A DNA stretch of 64,000 bases. Source: Albula goreensis. Lineage: Eukaryota > Chordata > Actinopteri > Albuliformes > Albulidae. Shown here piece by piece: positions 38,923 through 51,475 of this stretch. Under the pieces are notes generated by a model. That model saw nothing but the letters and a program-made list of their open reading frames with translations. It did no database searches and was not told where the DNA came from. Positions within the stretch are counted from its first letter, which is position 1. Each line of letters starts with the position of its first letter. The stretch spans positions 52,794,180 through 52,858,179 of the forward strand of contig CM040741.1 in the NCBI GenBank assembly GCA_022829145.1, read 5' to 3'. The position numbers were made by a program, and so were the translations under genes.

Positions 38923-38977
38923 TGTATCCTTCTACAGGCAGCACCCTGTCCCCACAGCAACACAAGGCCAGCAGACG

Positions 38978-39070
38978 ATGTGGGTCTGCGTCCCCGGAAG
39001 AGGAGAGGACGGGGCCTGCAGCTGGGTGTCCCCGCAGCCCGGGGCTCGATTAGCCCGCCCATGCCTGTGA
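38978..39070 (+). CDS. Upstream ORF 2 overlapping the tmem250 start (30 codons)
   Basis: ATG at 38978 has an A at -3, a better start context than the main ATG (C at -3, C at +4). The frame runs 30 codons and stops at TGA 39068-39070, ten bases past the first base of the main ATG and in a different frame. Ribosomes using it would pass the main start, so it would act as a translational brake. The peptide itself has no recognised domain. Confidence 0.35.
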   Translation: MWVCVPGRGEDGACSWVSPQPGARLARPCL

Positions 39071-39480
39071 TTCCAATCCCCCGGCGGGTGCGCTCCTTCC
39101 ATGGCCCCCACAGCACGTGCATGCACTCAGCCTGTGGGCCCGCGCGGACGGCCCAGCTTGTGCGCACCAAGTACAACAACTTCGACCTTTACTTGAAGTC
39201 GCGGTGGATGTACGGCTTTGTCCGTTTTCTGCTCTACTTCGGCTGCAGCCTTCTCACCTCCCTCCTATGGGTGGCACTGTCCGCCCTTTTCTGCCTGCAG
39301 TACGTCGGTGTACGCATCTTCCTGCGCCTTCAGTACAAGCTGTCAGTCATCCTCCTGCTGCTTGGGCACCGGCGGCTGGACTTTAGCCTGCTCAACGAGC
39401 TGTTCATCTACAGCATCCATGTCACGATGTTCCTGGTGGGAGGGTTGGGCTGGTGTTTTATGGTTTTTGTGGACATGTAG
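39061..39480 (+). CDS. tmem250: Transmembrane protein 250
   Basis: The frame encodes 139 residues, the same length as human TMEM250 (C9orf69), and I recognise the protein from its opening MPVIPIPRRVRSFHGPH, the RTKYNNFD motif at 35-42, and the closing GGLGWCFMVFVDM. The first in-frame ATG is 39061; the frame is open upstream but has no earlier ATG. Two hydrophobic segments are visible, about residues 53-80 (with an Arg at 55) and 112-137, joined by a basic loop with an LLLLGHRR motif. The N-terminal 50 residues are basic and Cys/His-containing, with no signal peptide. The coding region lies in one exon. The human protein is poorly understood; a multi-pass or hairpin membrane protein is the safest description. 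The gene lies directly upstream of nacc2 on the same strand, as in human. Confidence 0.96.
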   Translation: MPVIPIPRRVRSFHGPHSTCMHSACGPARTAQLVRTKYNNFDLYLKSRWMYGFVRFLLYFGCSLLTSLLWVALSALFCLQYVGVRIFLRLQYKLSVILLLLGHRRLDFSLLNELFIYSIHVTMFLVGGLGWCFMVFVDM

Positions 39481-40520
39481 CGACAGGCTGGCATGAGAGG
39501 GGCACCCTGCATGGTGTCAACTTAATTTCAGGTGTTGTTTCCAGGGCCCAGAAGTAAGGGCAGTTTTTTTTTTTATGGAAAAGGATCAAGGGGAGGTACA
39601 GGCTGCCTTTGAGCTTGTTCTGCAGTTCAGATCTTGGGGCAACAAAATATGCACATCCTTATCCAGGAGGCTCCAGAAAGTAAAAGTGTGAATATGGAGA
39701 AGAAGTTGTCTTAAAGTGGGCTGTAACATTATTTTTCTGACTGAAAATAAACAGTTCTTGAAATCAGAGGTCATTCAGTAACTGGGTATTCAGTCCTTGA
39801 GGGTACTGACCCACAATATTCTCACAATTAGAGAGGTGCTCTGGGTAACTGAGTGAGTACTTCTGATTGTGACATTGTGTTTTGTAGTATGCACACGATT
39901 TACTTAAACCACATTCCCTCAGAGTCTGTAAGGACTCATATTGTGATTGGTTTTAAATCAGTGACCTTCAGATACATACACTCCAGGGTCTCTTTAATAG
40001 ATGAGTCCGGCTCCTATGGTTATTGGTCACACTAGAGGCTTATGCAGCCACCACCAGCCAAAAAAACAACACAACATACTCAATGCTCTGTGTTGCATTG
40101 TGGGATGGCGTTGGGCAAGACTGGCATGACCCTGGTGAGAGAAGCACAGGCTTCTCATTGTTCTAGGATCAAGATGTAATCAGCCTCATAGCCAGCCATT
40201 CAAATCTGATAGACTGCCCTGTTGTGCTGAAAAATGAAAGGAACTCACTTTATTTTAAAAGAGAGAAGATATTACAGTGACCCTGAGTAATTTTAGAAGC
40301 AGTCGGTTTATTCTGTATGTGATTGTTGCCAATTGAAGTCAAACAATATCTGAAATAGGTTTCAAGGCCTTTTAGACTTACAGAGCACATGTTGGTAGAG
40401 TGCTGAGTAGACATACTGTCATGTGATTGTGGCTTGTGTCAGTGTAATGCTTTTTGCTAAACTTTTAAGAACACGTAATGTCGATATTTGTAAATAAACT
40501 TACAACTCCTTTATCACTCC
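39481..40520 (+). other. tmem250: tmem250 3' UTR with polyadenylation signals
   Basis: AATAAA occurs at 39746-39751 and at 40493-40498. The second is followed within about 25 bp by a T/GT-rich stretch (TTGGTGTCCTTTTAC) typical of a downstream element, so the main transcript probably ends near 40515; the first could yield a shorter form. Confidence 0.55.
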
Positions 40521-43420
40521 TTGGTGTCCTTTTACTTTCAGACAAGGTTGCACTGTTTGCAGTGGAAAATTGTTAGAGGAATTGCATTTTGATCTGCAGA
40601 AGGGAAGTATGGATATTTTTGAAGAAGATGTTTTTAGTTTGACTGTGCCCTAACCTTAATTTTGCATTCGGGGGTATGGATTGTTTGGTTAAGTGATTTT
40701 TTTGTTATACTCCAAAATGTTTAACAGGGTTGCTATTAATCCCTGTCAATAGCTGGAACAAATACATGCTGAACTTTAGAGAAAGTATTATGTGTGTTCA
40801 TTCATGTGAATTATCGAAACACAACATTATGGTGCTCAAAATGCCTTATTTTACCATAATCATCACTGTCACAGGTATATTTCTCATTCATATGTATCAG
40901 TTATTGAAAACAAGCTCTCTATTTTTCATGCAGTGTTGTTTTATTCATCACAATTGAAATCAGCACTTATTTGCCTGTCTATCATAAAGTATCATTACTT
41001 TATACAGTTCAGTGATACAGTTTGGATACTTGGAGCGGTACAGTAAAATCAGTGTAAATATGGGTTGAAGCCACGTAATAGTGATAAGAGAAGATGTGTA
41101 TCATGTCACATTTCCATTGTTCTATTGATTGTTCTTAACCACAAGGGGGAAATAGGTCCATTATGAGTTTGGGCATTAGTGAAGGCTTAGGAGGTCTTGG
41201 GAGGGCAATGCTCATGATGAATCAGCCATTTCAGTCCATGTGTGTCAAAGCATAGCAGACTCCCAGCAATGGACGTTGCATCCAGGCTTATTGAATCCAT
41301 GGAAACTTGTGTTTGTTTTATGGAAAGAAATAGTTTTCAGGAGATGATATTTTTAGCTGAGATACATAGAGGACCCCACCGTGTTTTCTAGTGTGGGTCA
41401 TTCCATGTCCGTCACTCAGTCCTTTGCTCCTTTTGATTTGAACAATTATTTCCATACATGGTCAAACAGAGGATGCTCAAAATGTAGTTATTGTGGACCT
41501 TCCATTTACATTTTAAGCACAGATAACGTGGTTTTTTGTTTTGATACTTACCAGACTAATAAACAGGGAAGTGAAACAAAAGTAACATTTCTAAAACTAT
41601 TAAGTTTCATTTCTGACCTTTACCTTAAAATACTCATTTAAAATAATTCATTTTATTTTGGATTTGTTATCGTTTTGACCCATGTTTTACATCAACTTAA
41701 AGTTTCAGGCTGTGTCCGTCATGTTTGCATGTTATCATATATGACTATAATGCATAAAATAAATTACAATGTGAGTCAGCAGATTGTGATGGAATGATTT
41801 CCAAATTTGAGGTCATGGCCCCCTTGTGGGGTTTTCCTGATTTGAAAATAGAGTGGATAACTGAGGCCAAAGTCATCAGTCTGCTGTTCATCAAGCCTGG
41901 TATTGGTATTGTACAAGGAATCTGTTGTATTTTCCACTCATTTGTTATTGTATGCCAGTTTTTCCATTCATGAATTCAACTAGATGAACCAGTCACACTT
42001 GAAGAGAATTTGGTGCCTGTTGACCAAATTGTATGGAAAATGTATGGAAATTTGTGTAAAACTCAAACACTTAGAGTAAAAATGATTGATCTGATACAGA
42101 ATGACCTGTGTGTCCTTCCTCTTGGCAGGGCAGTGCCGGTAAGTACACACAAACCTGACAGACTACTGGCATATTGCATTAATAAGTTATGTGGAGTTCA
42201 TCTATCTTCAACTGAACATTGCAGTTTAACATAAGGAGTACGGTCTATTATCTGGCAATCGCAAGTAGTGAGCATACAAGTATAAGAGGATAAATTCAGG
42301 CCATTTAGCCAGAGGTTGTTATATTTGCAATGCAGGATGAGTGTGTCTGTAGTGTTTAAGAGTAGACTAGATGCAGCTTTTCTTCAGGTTGGATGGGATA
42401 TCTAACATGTTTGGTCTTGAACAATCCTGGCAGCATATTTAGGGTGCTGATGTGTTTTGTTGTGTAAGTGTAAGTTTGACTAAAATCATTAATTCACCGC
42501 ATTTGAATCCTGCAAAGCTGTTGCAGCAAATGTACATTCAAACAGCAGTTAATGCATAATTTCACTCATAATTAATTAAAACCTTTACTTCAGTTATTTT
42601 GATCTGGTTCCACCTCACATAGGAAGTGAAACTCTTCACCTACGTGCATAGTTCTACAAATGCTGATGATTCCAAAGAAAGGGATTATCAGCTCAAGGGA
42701 AACAGGATGAGCTGTCATGACATCGCAGGATTTTTCTGGCAGATCGTTATCATATTTCATGATTTTTTAACAGACTGTAATTGTTACTTGGAAGGGTATG
42801 TTCATAAGTCAAAACAGAGTAATTTCCATGTCTCTTCTTAGAACTCTTTTGTTGATTTTCCTGTGAGCATTTTGAAAACATTGTAGTCCATGTGTCGATG
42901 TATACCTTTTCACATGGAAAGGAGATTCCTAAGTGATCATTAACACAACAATATTCACAAGCAAGATCAGGATCTAATACTAGACTGCAAGGTAAGACTC
43001 CACTGTGCATTTTAACTGGATGAGCCACTGACCAACCCCTGATAGGCATTTTTAATTTGAGGGAATGTTTGTATTTTATCAGACTGTATGACTTCATTGC
43101 AATGGGACAATTCATTGAAAACTTCGAAATACTTTGCCTCCCTCTCTCATGCATACTCACATACTGTATGTATGTGTGTATGTGTACATACATATAAACG
43201 GCTTGACCTCAGTTTATAATTATGTTGATTAAAATAACAGCTATTATCATTGTTTTTATTTTTTAATGGTACTACTATGCTACAATATCTGTACTGAATT
43301 ATGAAGCTTCACAGTTTGGCCATTTGGGAATACTGTACTTGTGTCTTTCCATCGGACTTTCAAATACGTGTCTACGCATTATACATACATAGCCTGTTTC
43401 TTTAAAAAAAACTCGCGACT
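40521..43420. other. Intergenic region between tmem250 and nacc2
   Basis: AT-rich, with no gene, microsatellite or mobile element that I can support. Open frames such as 42750-43193 on the minus strand have no domain. Confidence 0.55.
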
Positions 43421-43439
43421 GTATCATGAATGATGTCAG

Positions 43440-43653
43440 GGGGGAGCGTAGTTCAGTTACCGTCCATGTGAGCGACAATCACTTCCTGGATAGGGAAAGA
43501 CGCACAGAGAGAGAGAGCGAGGGGGGAGATCGAGCGAGCGAGCAAACGAGGTGAGATAGGGGCCTGGGCAAATAAGGACCCTGCAAACTTTGCATCCGAA
43601 GAAATATCGCGGCATCGACCGGGAACAGATTTTATGGAGGAGAAACATAACGG
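43440..43653 (+). promoter_or_regulatory. nacc2: Putative promoter and first non-coding exon of nacc2
   Basis: After 3 kb of AT-rich sequence, a CG-containing, purine-rich leader-like block appears with an ETS-like CACTTCCTG near 43481. Two donors are possible: GAG|GTGAGA at 43551 and CGG|GTATAT at 43654. The first coding exon of nacc2 (57606) begins at a splice acceptor and holds only 39 bases of leader, so at least one upstream non-coding exon must exist, and this is the nearest good candidate downstream of tmem250. No transcript evidence is available. Confidence 0.4.
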
Positions 43654-46600
43654 GTATATTACCAATCCTTTATCTTTGTTTAAGATATATATCGCTTGAA
43701 AGTGTGACGCATATGACTTGTCTGGTTTTATGTCCTCTTGATACACTTTAGATTAATGTGTAGCCTATTTTCTATAGCTTTAATCTGTCGTACGGACAAA
43801 ACTGGCGCATAGGAATTTGTTTAATAAAAGCATACTTTGCACCGTTGCCGTGAATATTTGAGGTTTTGCGTCGTTCTGGACGTGTTTTATCCAGCTCAGT
43901 ATGACATTGATTTGATAACGCAACTTTATTTGCAACATTATAATTGCGGTAGAGGAGAACTATAGATCAGCTAGCTCTTTTGAAGTGCCGTTTGAGATTG
44001 CCATTTGAACGCAATAAAATTGCACCTTGAATTCGAAAACATTTACATTTACTGTGTGTACACTGGTAATTGGACAAAATGTAATATGAACATGACATCG
44101 CTGCGTCACTATCAAAGCACTCCTCTCAAAAATCTGCAAGAACCCCCCTCCCACACAGGTTTTGTCTTTTAAAAAATGTATTTACACATAGGCGACACTT
44201 TCTTCAGTTAGACTTATCCAAAAGCATTATAAATAATACAACAGTACATTTTACTTCATAAACTTTGCACATCGTCCTCTAAACTTAAATCGTTACTGAG
44301 GATACAAATTGAAAAAATTTCATCCTCTGTTCCGTTTGGCTAACCTTATGACATGGCCTACGTGATTATTCGGGTCCTACATATCCGACGTCTGACCTGT
44401 ACGGTGAACTAGCCTAATAAATTCGATGTATGCCGGCTCAAATCGGACAAAACCATGTCCCCGCTTTTGTCATTTCAAGTTCACATGCCCGATGCCGATG
44501 TCCAAGACTTTGGTGTACTTTTGGGTATAGACGTTTTTGGCAATATATGGACAGTGTGTGTTTGATCCTGTGTGTCTTAGGACAATAACTTCATTTTCAG
44601 CAGTCAAGCTTTTTAGACCTTAAAGTTCCTTGTGTGTAGGTCATCGTTACTTGCTATGCTGGAAATTCTGTTTGTAAATACCATTGTCTCAATATAATTG
44701 AAAACGTGGGCAAGGTTTTTGAAGACTGTCTTCTACTCACGTTTGCCCTCCTGGTAATGCAGTTACTGCTATCACAGGGGGAAAGAAGCCTACTAATCTA
44801 ACTACTGAATATCCCATCTAAGACAATGTCCCAAAGCTATAGGTTACCTTGAGAAGCTAACTGTGCTCAATGGCTGTGAAACTCTTTTTACATGCCATGA
44901 TCTAAAATAAACAAAATAACTTGATGCTCAATTTAAAATTAAAAATAGATTTGTTTATACTGTATTAAGTGAAAAAAAAAAAAAACATAAATTACCAATG
45001 TGTTCATGACAGAAGTTATTATAGCTATCTTAAATCTTTAATTTATTGAAGCGCTCCTGACGACAGTATCGTTTTGTCGACATATCCATTGTCGGTTTTA
45101 AAAGATAAAAAAAATAATTGCCTCTCAGACCTTCCTTCACCATATATTAAACAAAATTAGTTAATTGTGTTTTGAGTGATATAGCTTTAAATGGCACTCT
45201 ACCATGTAGGACACAACCTATGTTATTTATAGTCTGCAAAACCTTGATCCAGGTTTGTGATCCTCAAAAATGTTTGAAATTTGTAATGTATACAATGAGT
45301 TTAGTAACAAATTGTTATTTTTTTTAAATAAACCTCCAGTGAAAACTAACAAACCTGATTTATGATTTGAGAAAACTTCGTTTTAATTACACGGGTTCTA
45401 ATTTGTCAGACTGAAGTCAGTGCGGTGTGACGTGAGGTACAAGTATATTTTGTTGTCATCGTCGTTGTTGGTGTTGCTGTAAAGTGTTCTTGCCACTATT
45501 GTTAGAAAATTTAAATCCGCATTCAGGTTTTCCATTTTGCGACATAAATAACGCATGAATATTTTATGAAAACACTTAGTTTCCAAGGTGCGCTATTTAG
45601 ACGCGCAGCTGGAGTTGAGTATAAGTGAACTGCTGTCCAATGTATCCATCAGATATATTTGTTTCTTTAATTAAACCAAAAATCTTTGTATGACAGCACT
45701 TCCAATTTGCGCGTATTTACGCACTGTCTGAGTCTCGGTTTTAATCAGTTTTGCCATATATTCCTTTATTCCAACATGCAATTAGTAATTCTTTTCACCC
45801 TCTTGGTATAAGAATATGAAACTGTAATGTGTCTTTGCAGTTGTTAACGATTCCTCGGATTGATGAGTGCGTTTAGAACCTGCACATTAATTACTTAGAC
45901 GTTTTAGGTGCCTATGAATAATTAAAGAAGACAAGGTCCCTGTGTTCCCAGAATTAAATACTAATAATGACACTGTTTGTAATTCTGGATTTGCAGCGTC
46001 CACTACATTTTTCAGTTAAATGCAGACTTATATAAAATGTCAGCTCACTTTAAGGATATATGCATTTCTGTCTTAATAAATTATCTTGGCCTTCTGCTGT
46101 GTAAAAGATATTTTCCTACTCTCTTCAATAATATATGCAAGTATAGTGTTGAATATATGAATATGTGTGTGGTAAAGGCATATGTTGCTCAGAGGGGAAG
46201 AATGTGTTATTTTATTCAAGCTATTCTTTTGTTATTATTGTTCAGTCATTCAAGCGGATTTAGATCAAGCTACCTTCATCTAATAATTATCTTGTCTGTT
46301 CCTTGAATCATGTTTGGATTGGGAAGATAACTGGTCTGGATTATACACTATCTCTAGCTTTCCTGTATACCTCTCTCTTGCTTACCAGACAATCTCATGA
46401 TCTCATGTTGTCCTGGCATCCCCTCTATAAATACTGCATTAGAGAGTTCCCTTGAGGGCAAGTCCCTTTGGTATGCAGTGGTATAGGCACAGAGCAGGCA
46501 GGGAGGGTTGGGTTTTTTTGGGGGGAGTGGGGAGGGGGGTGTGGTTTGAATGAAATGGTTAGATGCACGTACAAAATTTCTTCCCCAAGACAAACGTAAA

Positions 46601-46660
46601 ATTACTCCTGTCACGGGAACCTCTTTTGATTTGTTGAGCTAGGCCACTGCAGAGATTATA
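43654..46660 (+). other. nacc2 first intron, left part
   Basis: AT-rich sequence with no exon, repeat or RNA gene supported. A few CG-containing patches (about 44330-44470, 45540-45740) follow the putative promoter. Confidence 0.45.
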
Positions 46661-46664
46661 GTCA

Positions 46665-46701
46665 GGGGAGGGAGGGAGGGAGGGAGGGAGGGAGGGAGGG
46701 G
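46665..46701 (+). repeat. (GGGA)n tetranucleotide repeat
   Basis: About nine GGGA units in a row. Four or more G3 tracts separated by single A residues also fit a G-quadruplex motif. Confidence 0.9.
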
Positions 46702-46888
46702 TGGGCAGAGAAAGAGAGAGAGAGGCCTGACTGACAGCCTGACGCTCCACAGCAGTGTTCTCTGTGACCTGAGCTGACTAATGTGTTCCTGTCTGCTTTT
46801 CATGAAGCCCGGACATGTGACTAAGCACAATGCTTCCATTCCTGCACCGCCTGCCCTGGTGCCTTATGGCCATTTCTTCATTTCCTGT

Positions 46889-46948
<60 letters not shown>

Positions 46949-47847
46949 GTTCTCCCTCTCCCCCACTATCTTTCCCCATAGGTCTCTGTCTCTGCCTAAT
47001 CTGTCATTTTCTTTCTTTTTCTCTTACTCTGTCTCCTCATCTCTTAAGAATACTAACTCTCGGTCTGTCTCTTTTCTCTCTCCCGTCTCTTATTCTATCT
47101 CTCCATCTTGCTCACTTTCTCTTTTGTTCTAGGTACAGTACTTGAGCTTTCTCAGAAAAGCTTGCCAGCAAGCTTTCAGGAGAAAACAAGGGCTGGCATT
47201 TTTTTTCGTTCTCTCTCTCCCTGTCTCAAAACAAGAGTTTGATCAATGGCATTGCTTTCATGTCAGTGTGGAGCGGGTGGGCAGCAGGGGCGGGTGCCGG
47301 GGTGGAGGTGGGGGGTGGGTGTTGAACGGGCTCTCTCTCTCTGCGCACAGCTCATTGTAACATGGCTGATATCCATAAAACCTTCTGGGCATTTATTCAC
47401 TGGACTCTCACCACTGTGAAATTCGGCCCAGCTGTCGTACCAAGCGAAAAGCAAAATGGAACCCAGTATCTACACCAAGTCTCTGAGAGCACCCCTCTGC
47501 CAGAGAACAGCAAGTTTCTGCTTGCGTCAGCTTCAGTCGCTAAGTTCATTCAATGAACATACTATTCTTTGGTGTTTGTTCAGTTTATTTTTTCACAGCT
47601 TAAGAGTCAGTGTGGTACTGTTTGAGTCTCCTCACAGTGAGCTGGCCCTCAGTCTGAATACTTGGCTCAGCTGTTCCAGAGGCCTTAGTCCACACAACAG
47701 GAAGGGCTTGTTTACCGTAGTCTGAGCAGCCTAAAACGCACCACCTACCCCACTTCAAATGTGGCTGCTCTCTCTATGAAAGATACTTTTCACATCTTAC
47801 TGGCTACCCTCTGCTGAGTCTCAAGGCAGCAGTGAGTCTCAGTGACG
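46702..47847. other. Intronic stretch with pyrimidine-rich blocks
   Basis: Apart from the (CT)n run, the region to about 47130 is C/T-rich and gives Ser/Leu-rich artefact frames. No gene is supported. Confidence 0.5.
46891..46944 (+). repeat. (CT)n microsatellite
   Basis: About 54 bp of perfect CT. Confidence 0.97.
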
Positions 47848-48045
47848 GTAGGGCAATGCAGCTTGGTGGTTCATGAACGTTGCCTGTGAAGGCAAAGACA
47901 GTGCGTTTAAATCAAACCTCCAGCTGGCAGTTCACATACTGACATTACTCCTGCAAGAATATTTTCTGGCACAACACAACTGACCGATTTGTACAGTGTA
48001 AGCTGTGTAAGTTGCCCCAGGTGAGGGCGTCTGCAAAGAAAATGA
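47848..48045 (+). mobile_element. Degenerate tRNA-derived SINE-like element
   Basis: The left part GCAGCTTGGTGGTTCATGAAC followed about 35 bp later by GCGTTTAAATCAAACC resembles the A-box and B-box spacing of a tRNA-derived SINE head. The right part, GTAAGTTGCCCCAGGTGAGG then GCGTCTGCAAA, resembles the GTAAGTCGCTCTGGATAAG / GCGTCTGCCAAATG tail common in teleost repeats. Both halves are diverged. The pattern is recalled, not searched; no named family is given. Confidence 0.5.
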
Positions 48046-49112
48046 AGAGCATGATGGTGGAGCCCAGCAGTGGTGCATTTGGTCATGTGCTTTGCACTGG
48101 TGGGAGTGAAATGGCTCAGGTGGTTGTGCTTGGAGTGTTCCTGAAGGTTGTCCTGTCTATTCTTGCCCTGAATCCAAGTCTTTGTCTCACATATGTGATA
48201 TTTGTTTTAGATCATTTTGCTTAGAAAAAGAAATCAGTGTCTTGTCAGACTTCCTTTTGTTTTATCTCTATTTTAGCTGAACAGACTCAGTTTCATGTGT
48301 GTTTGGAAAATGGTGCTGTATAAACAGCCGTTGAGACTGGCCCTTGCTATGGGGTCAGGAGAGCCTCAGGCAAGAGTGAGGGAGCAGGTGTGCTTCTTCA
48401 CATGCCACCCGCTGCTCTGTGTTGGATAGATTTCACTGGTGATACAACGGAGAACGCAACAGCATGCCTCTAATAGGGCTCTTTTTGTGGGCCGCACGGT
48501 GGGCTCACCTCTTGTTTGGTTAGAGATAAACAAACAACTTTGTTTTCAGTCCTGAATATGTGCCCTGACATGCCCTAATGCCTCCTTGGGTTGTTTTTAT
48601 TTAAAGCATTCAAATATTGATGAAGATACTGACCTTGCTGTCCCCACCTGGCACGTTTGTTTAGATGGACCTTGAAATGAGTAGAAAAAAATACCTCTTA
48701 AAAAGAGAAAATGGAGGTAAACAGCACACATTGCTTGATTGGTCCAGGCAGGGTGCTTCTCTTGGGTTTTACTTTGTCATAGAGCCACCCAAGGTGCCTT
48801 CTGCTACAGGTGTTGCATTTTGAATGAGGAATGAAAGGAATCAATACCACATTCTCCTGTACTGGTGATGAGATGAGTAGGTAGATGAGCTTGTCGCAAT
48901 TTATCTTTTCAAATGGGGAGGGACTCTCAGGGAGAGAGGCAGCCTGAAAGTCATTGTGCAAACGGCAGTTTGTTTGCAGTCTCCTTTTCTATGTGTTCCA
49001 TCAGGGGAGTGTGACTCTGTAAGAGTGAACCGTCACTCATTCTTCTTCAAAATGTGGATAAAAAAGACAAATCTGAGAATGAAAAAAGAGTAAGAAAGAA
49101 AAGGCACACATG

Positions 49113-49147
<35 letters not shown>

Positions 49148-50999
49148 TACAGGTACAATGTATAATTTAGACAAACAAGTGATGAAGGTATATTTGCTTG
49201 CTGTGTACTTTTTAGGGGTCTGATACCATGAAAACTAAACACATTCCCTGCTGTTTCATCTCACAGGCTGGGTTGCCAATAGTGTTCATTTTAAGAACTG
49301 TGTCTCGCAGGCCAGTGTTGTAAGTTAAGAAGATAGGGAGATAGTTCCCTTCTTTTTTCTGAGTGTGTATGTGGTGAGTTTGGAGAGAGTGTTTGCAAAA
49401 CTGAAGGCCTTTTTTTCCCTGTGTCTCTGTGAGATTTCTGGTAAGTGACATGGTCGGCCTTTGGCTGAATGCCTGGCAACATCACATGACATGGCGGCAG
49501 CCAATTTTTTTCTTCTCTTATGCCTGCATGTGTATGCGTGTGTGCATGTGAGTGGGTGTGTGGGTGCAAGTTTTGTGTGTGTGTCTGTGTTTGTGGATGT
49601 GGATGTGTATGTATATGCCTGTGTGTCTGTTTGTGTGTGTGTTTATCTGTGTATGCCTGTGTACATGTTTATTGCAATTCATCACTTTAACTGGAAATGA
49701 GAGCAGGACTCAGTTTTAACCTTCTCACCCCTGGATAAGTCCAGGGTGACAAAGCACAGCCGCTGGAGTGTGGCAATGAACAAAAGCACCATTGTCTTCA
49801 TAAGTCTCCAGAGACCTCCATAAATGAAATCTTTTTTATAGTACTGTATAGTTTTTATAGCTGTATAGTTTTAGAGATTTGAACCTTTCATGTAAGGATG
49901 TATCTTTTTGTTCTTTTTATGCAAGCAAAAAGCATCTATATACAATTATTGAATGGTACATGTAAGAAAACATTATCTACCAATTTTTCCTCTATTGTTT
50001 GTTTTTTTTTTATTGCATAACGTCTAATCAGAGAAAATTTACTGTGTTATCTCTTTAGCCTGTCACACTGCCATACCTACAAAAACACACACTTTGCAAA
50101 CTGAAGGTCAGAAAGAATTCTTAGTGACATATCACTGATATCGTTTTCATAAACATTATCCATGTTCTGCTGGTGTCTGTTTTTATCTCAAGGAATATCA
50201 ATGTAGACTGTGGACAGATATCCCTCCCAAATGCCCAATTATGAATATACCATTATCAATTATCTGCTTGATGGTAAGGACTGGAATTTAGCAGCAAACC
50301 CAGTTTAAGTCACATTTCTTTTTTAACAACATACTAATCCTTATTGTAGGATTGTGTCTATTTCTACGCCACTTCTGTCACTGCTACATCCTTTATAAGT
50401 TTTGCTACTACATTGTCCATAATTTGTAGAGAGTGCAGAATGACACATGTTGCCTGATGCTTGTGTAGATGGTGTTGGAAGATTGGGGTCACCTGATCAA
50501 CCAGAGGAGTTGCTAATTTGCAGTGAGGTGAAGGGTACAATTCAGGCTAAAAGTTTCACTCCCTGTGTGAGGTTATGGCAGATGTCTCCTGTGGAGCTTT
50601 GAGTCATACTGTACACCAGTACAGTCAGAATTCATTGCAGGGCTGTTGAGTACATTGCTACATCAAGGACTAGCAAATTAGCTGGATGTGCTACCTAAGA
50701 GGCCCCTGTACTTTTTTGTGTGGTTAATTTATGAGTTGAGCTGATGGGAATGTGTGTTAATTGAAAAAGCATCTTTGGGGTGGTCTAAGAGACAATAAAT
50801 TCATCTATCCATTAGGATGCATAGAATTTCCACACTTTCATGAACCAACTTTGTTAATGGCTATTTACTTAACTTAGTTCAGTGTATCCAGAGAAACTCA
50901 TATGTTATCATAAAAGGCTTTTCTTTTATATTAGCTTTGATGCTCCATTAGGTATCATAGTTGAATACATTAAGGTAAACCACTGATAATTTTTCCACG
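48046..50999. other. Intronic stretch, no gene seen
   Basis: Contains the CA repeat at 49115-49144 and a loose TG-rich block at about 49520-49670. No coding or RNA feature is supported. Confidence 0.55.
49115..49144 (+). repeat. (CA)n microsatellite
   Basis: About 30 bp of CA with a degenerate left edge. Confidence 0.9.
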
Positions 51000-51475
51000 A
51001 AATGGCTGAAGGAGGCCTTAATGCTCATGTGGGTTTGTCTGTAGGGTCAACAGGCTTGGTTTTGATTCTCATCGTGATTGTTACACTCGCTGTATCTCGG
51101 CATGGTCTGCATTGTGCCAGATCTGTTGATGGAACGCCAGCACCATGGAAAAAGCCTGGAATCTTAGGCGGGCGGGCCTCTGCCGCTCCACTGGGCTGCC
51201 GGCTGGCGCGGAACAAGAGCTCGCTGCGGCGACCGCGCCAGGCGAATAAATCCTGTCATGTGTCACGGGCGACTGCATCTCCTCCCCCACCCCCCACCCC
51301 CCCACAAGACCTCTCGAGCCAGGGCCCGCTGAGGATTCGCGAGACTTTTAAAGATGGGGGAGGTTTCAAGCTACGAAGTCCCACCTTTTTCACATCTCGT
51401 TCCTTCTCTGTAAGGAATTCATTCTGTTGGAATTTGCTGGTGCGAACCATAGTCTTTTCAAGTCATAATTTTTGA
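51000..51475. promoter_or_regulatory. GC-rich intronic island, possible regulatory element
   Basis: In an AT-rich intron, about 51130-51360 is GC-rich and CG-containing with no simple repeat other than a C run near 51285-51303. A 157-codon plus-strand frame spans it; its first 40 codons look hydrophobic by chance and the rest is basic and Pro-rich, with no known domain. Enhancer or CpG-rich element is more likely than a gene. Confidence 0.33.

Noticed and set aside
38980-39060. N-terminal extension of tmem250
   Set aside because: The frame is open upstream but begins with GTG and has no ATG before 39061; the 139-residue product from 39061 matches the human length exactly.
42750-43193. 147-codon minus-strand frame upstream of the nacc2 promoter
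   Set aside because: No domain, biased composition and no exon context.
43457-43746. Minus-strand open frames across the putative nacc2 first exon
   Set aside because: They are antisense to the leader-like block and have no recognisable domain.
46665-46701. G-quadruplex interpretation of the (GGGA)n repeat as a regulatory feature
   Set aside because: A simple tetranucleotide repeat explains it fully; nothing nearby suggests a promoter.
51002-51475. 157-codon frame with a hydrophobic N-terminal stretch resembling a signal anchor
   Set aside because: No known family, Pro-rich and basic remainder, and it lies in a GC-rich island where long frames are common. An intronic element is more likely.
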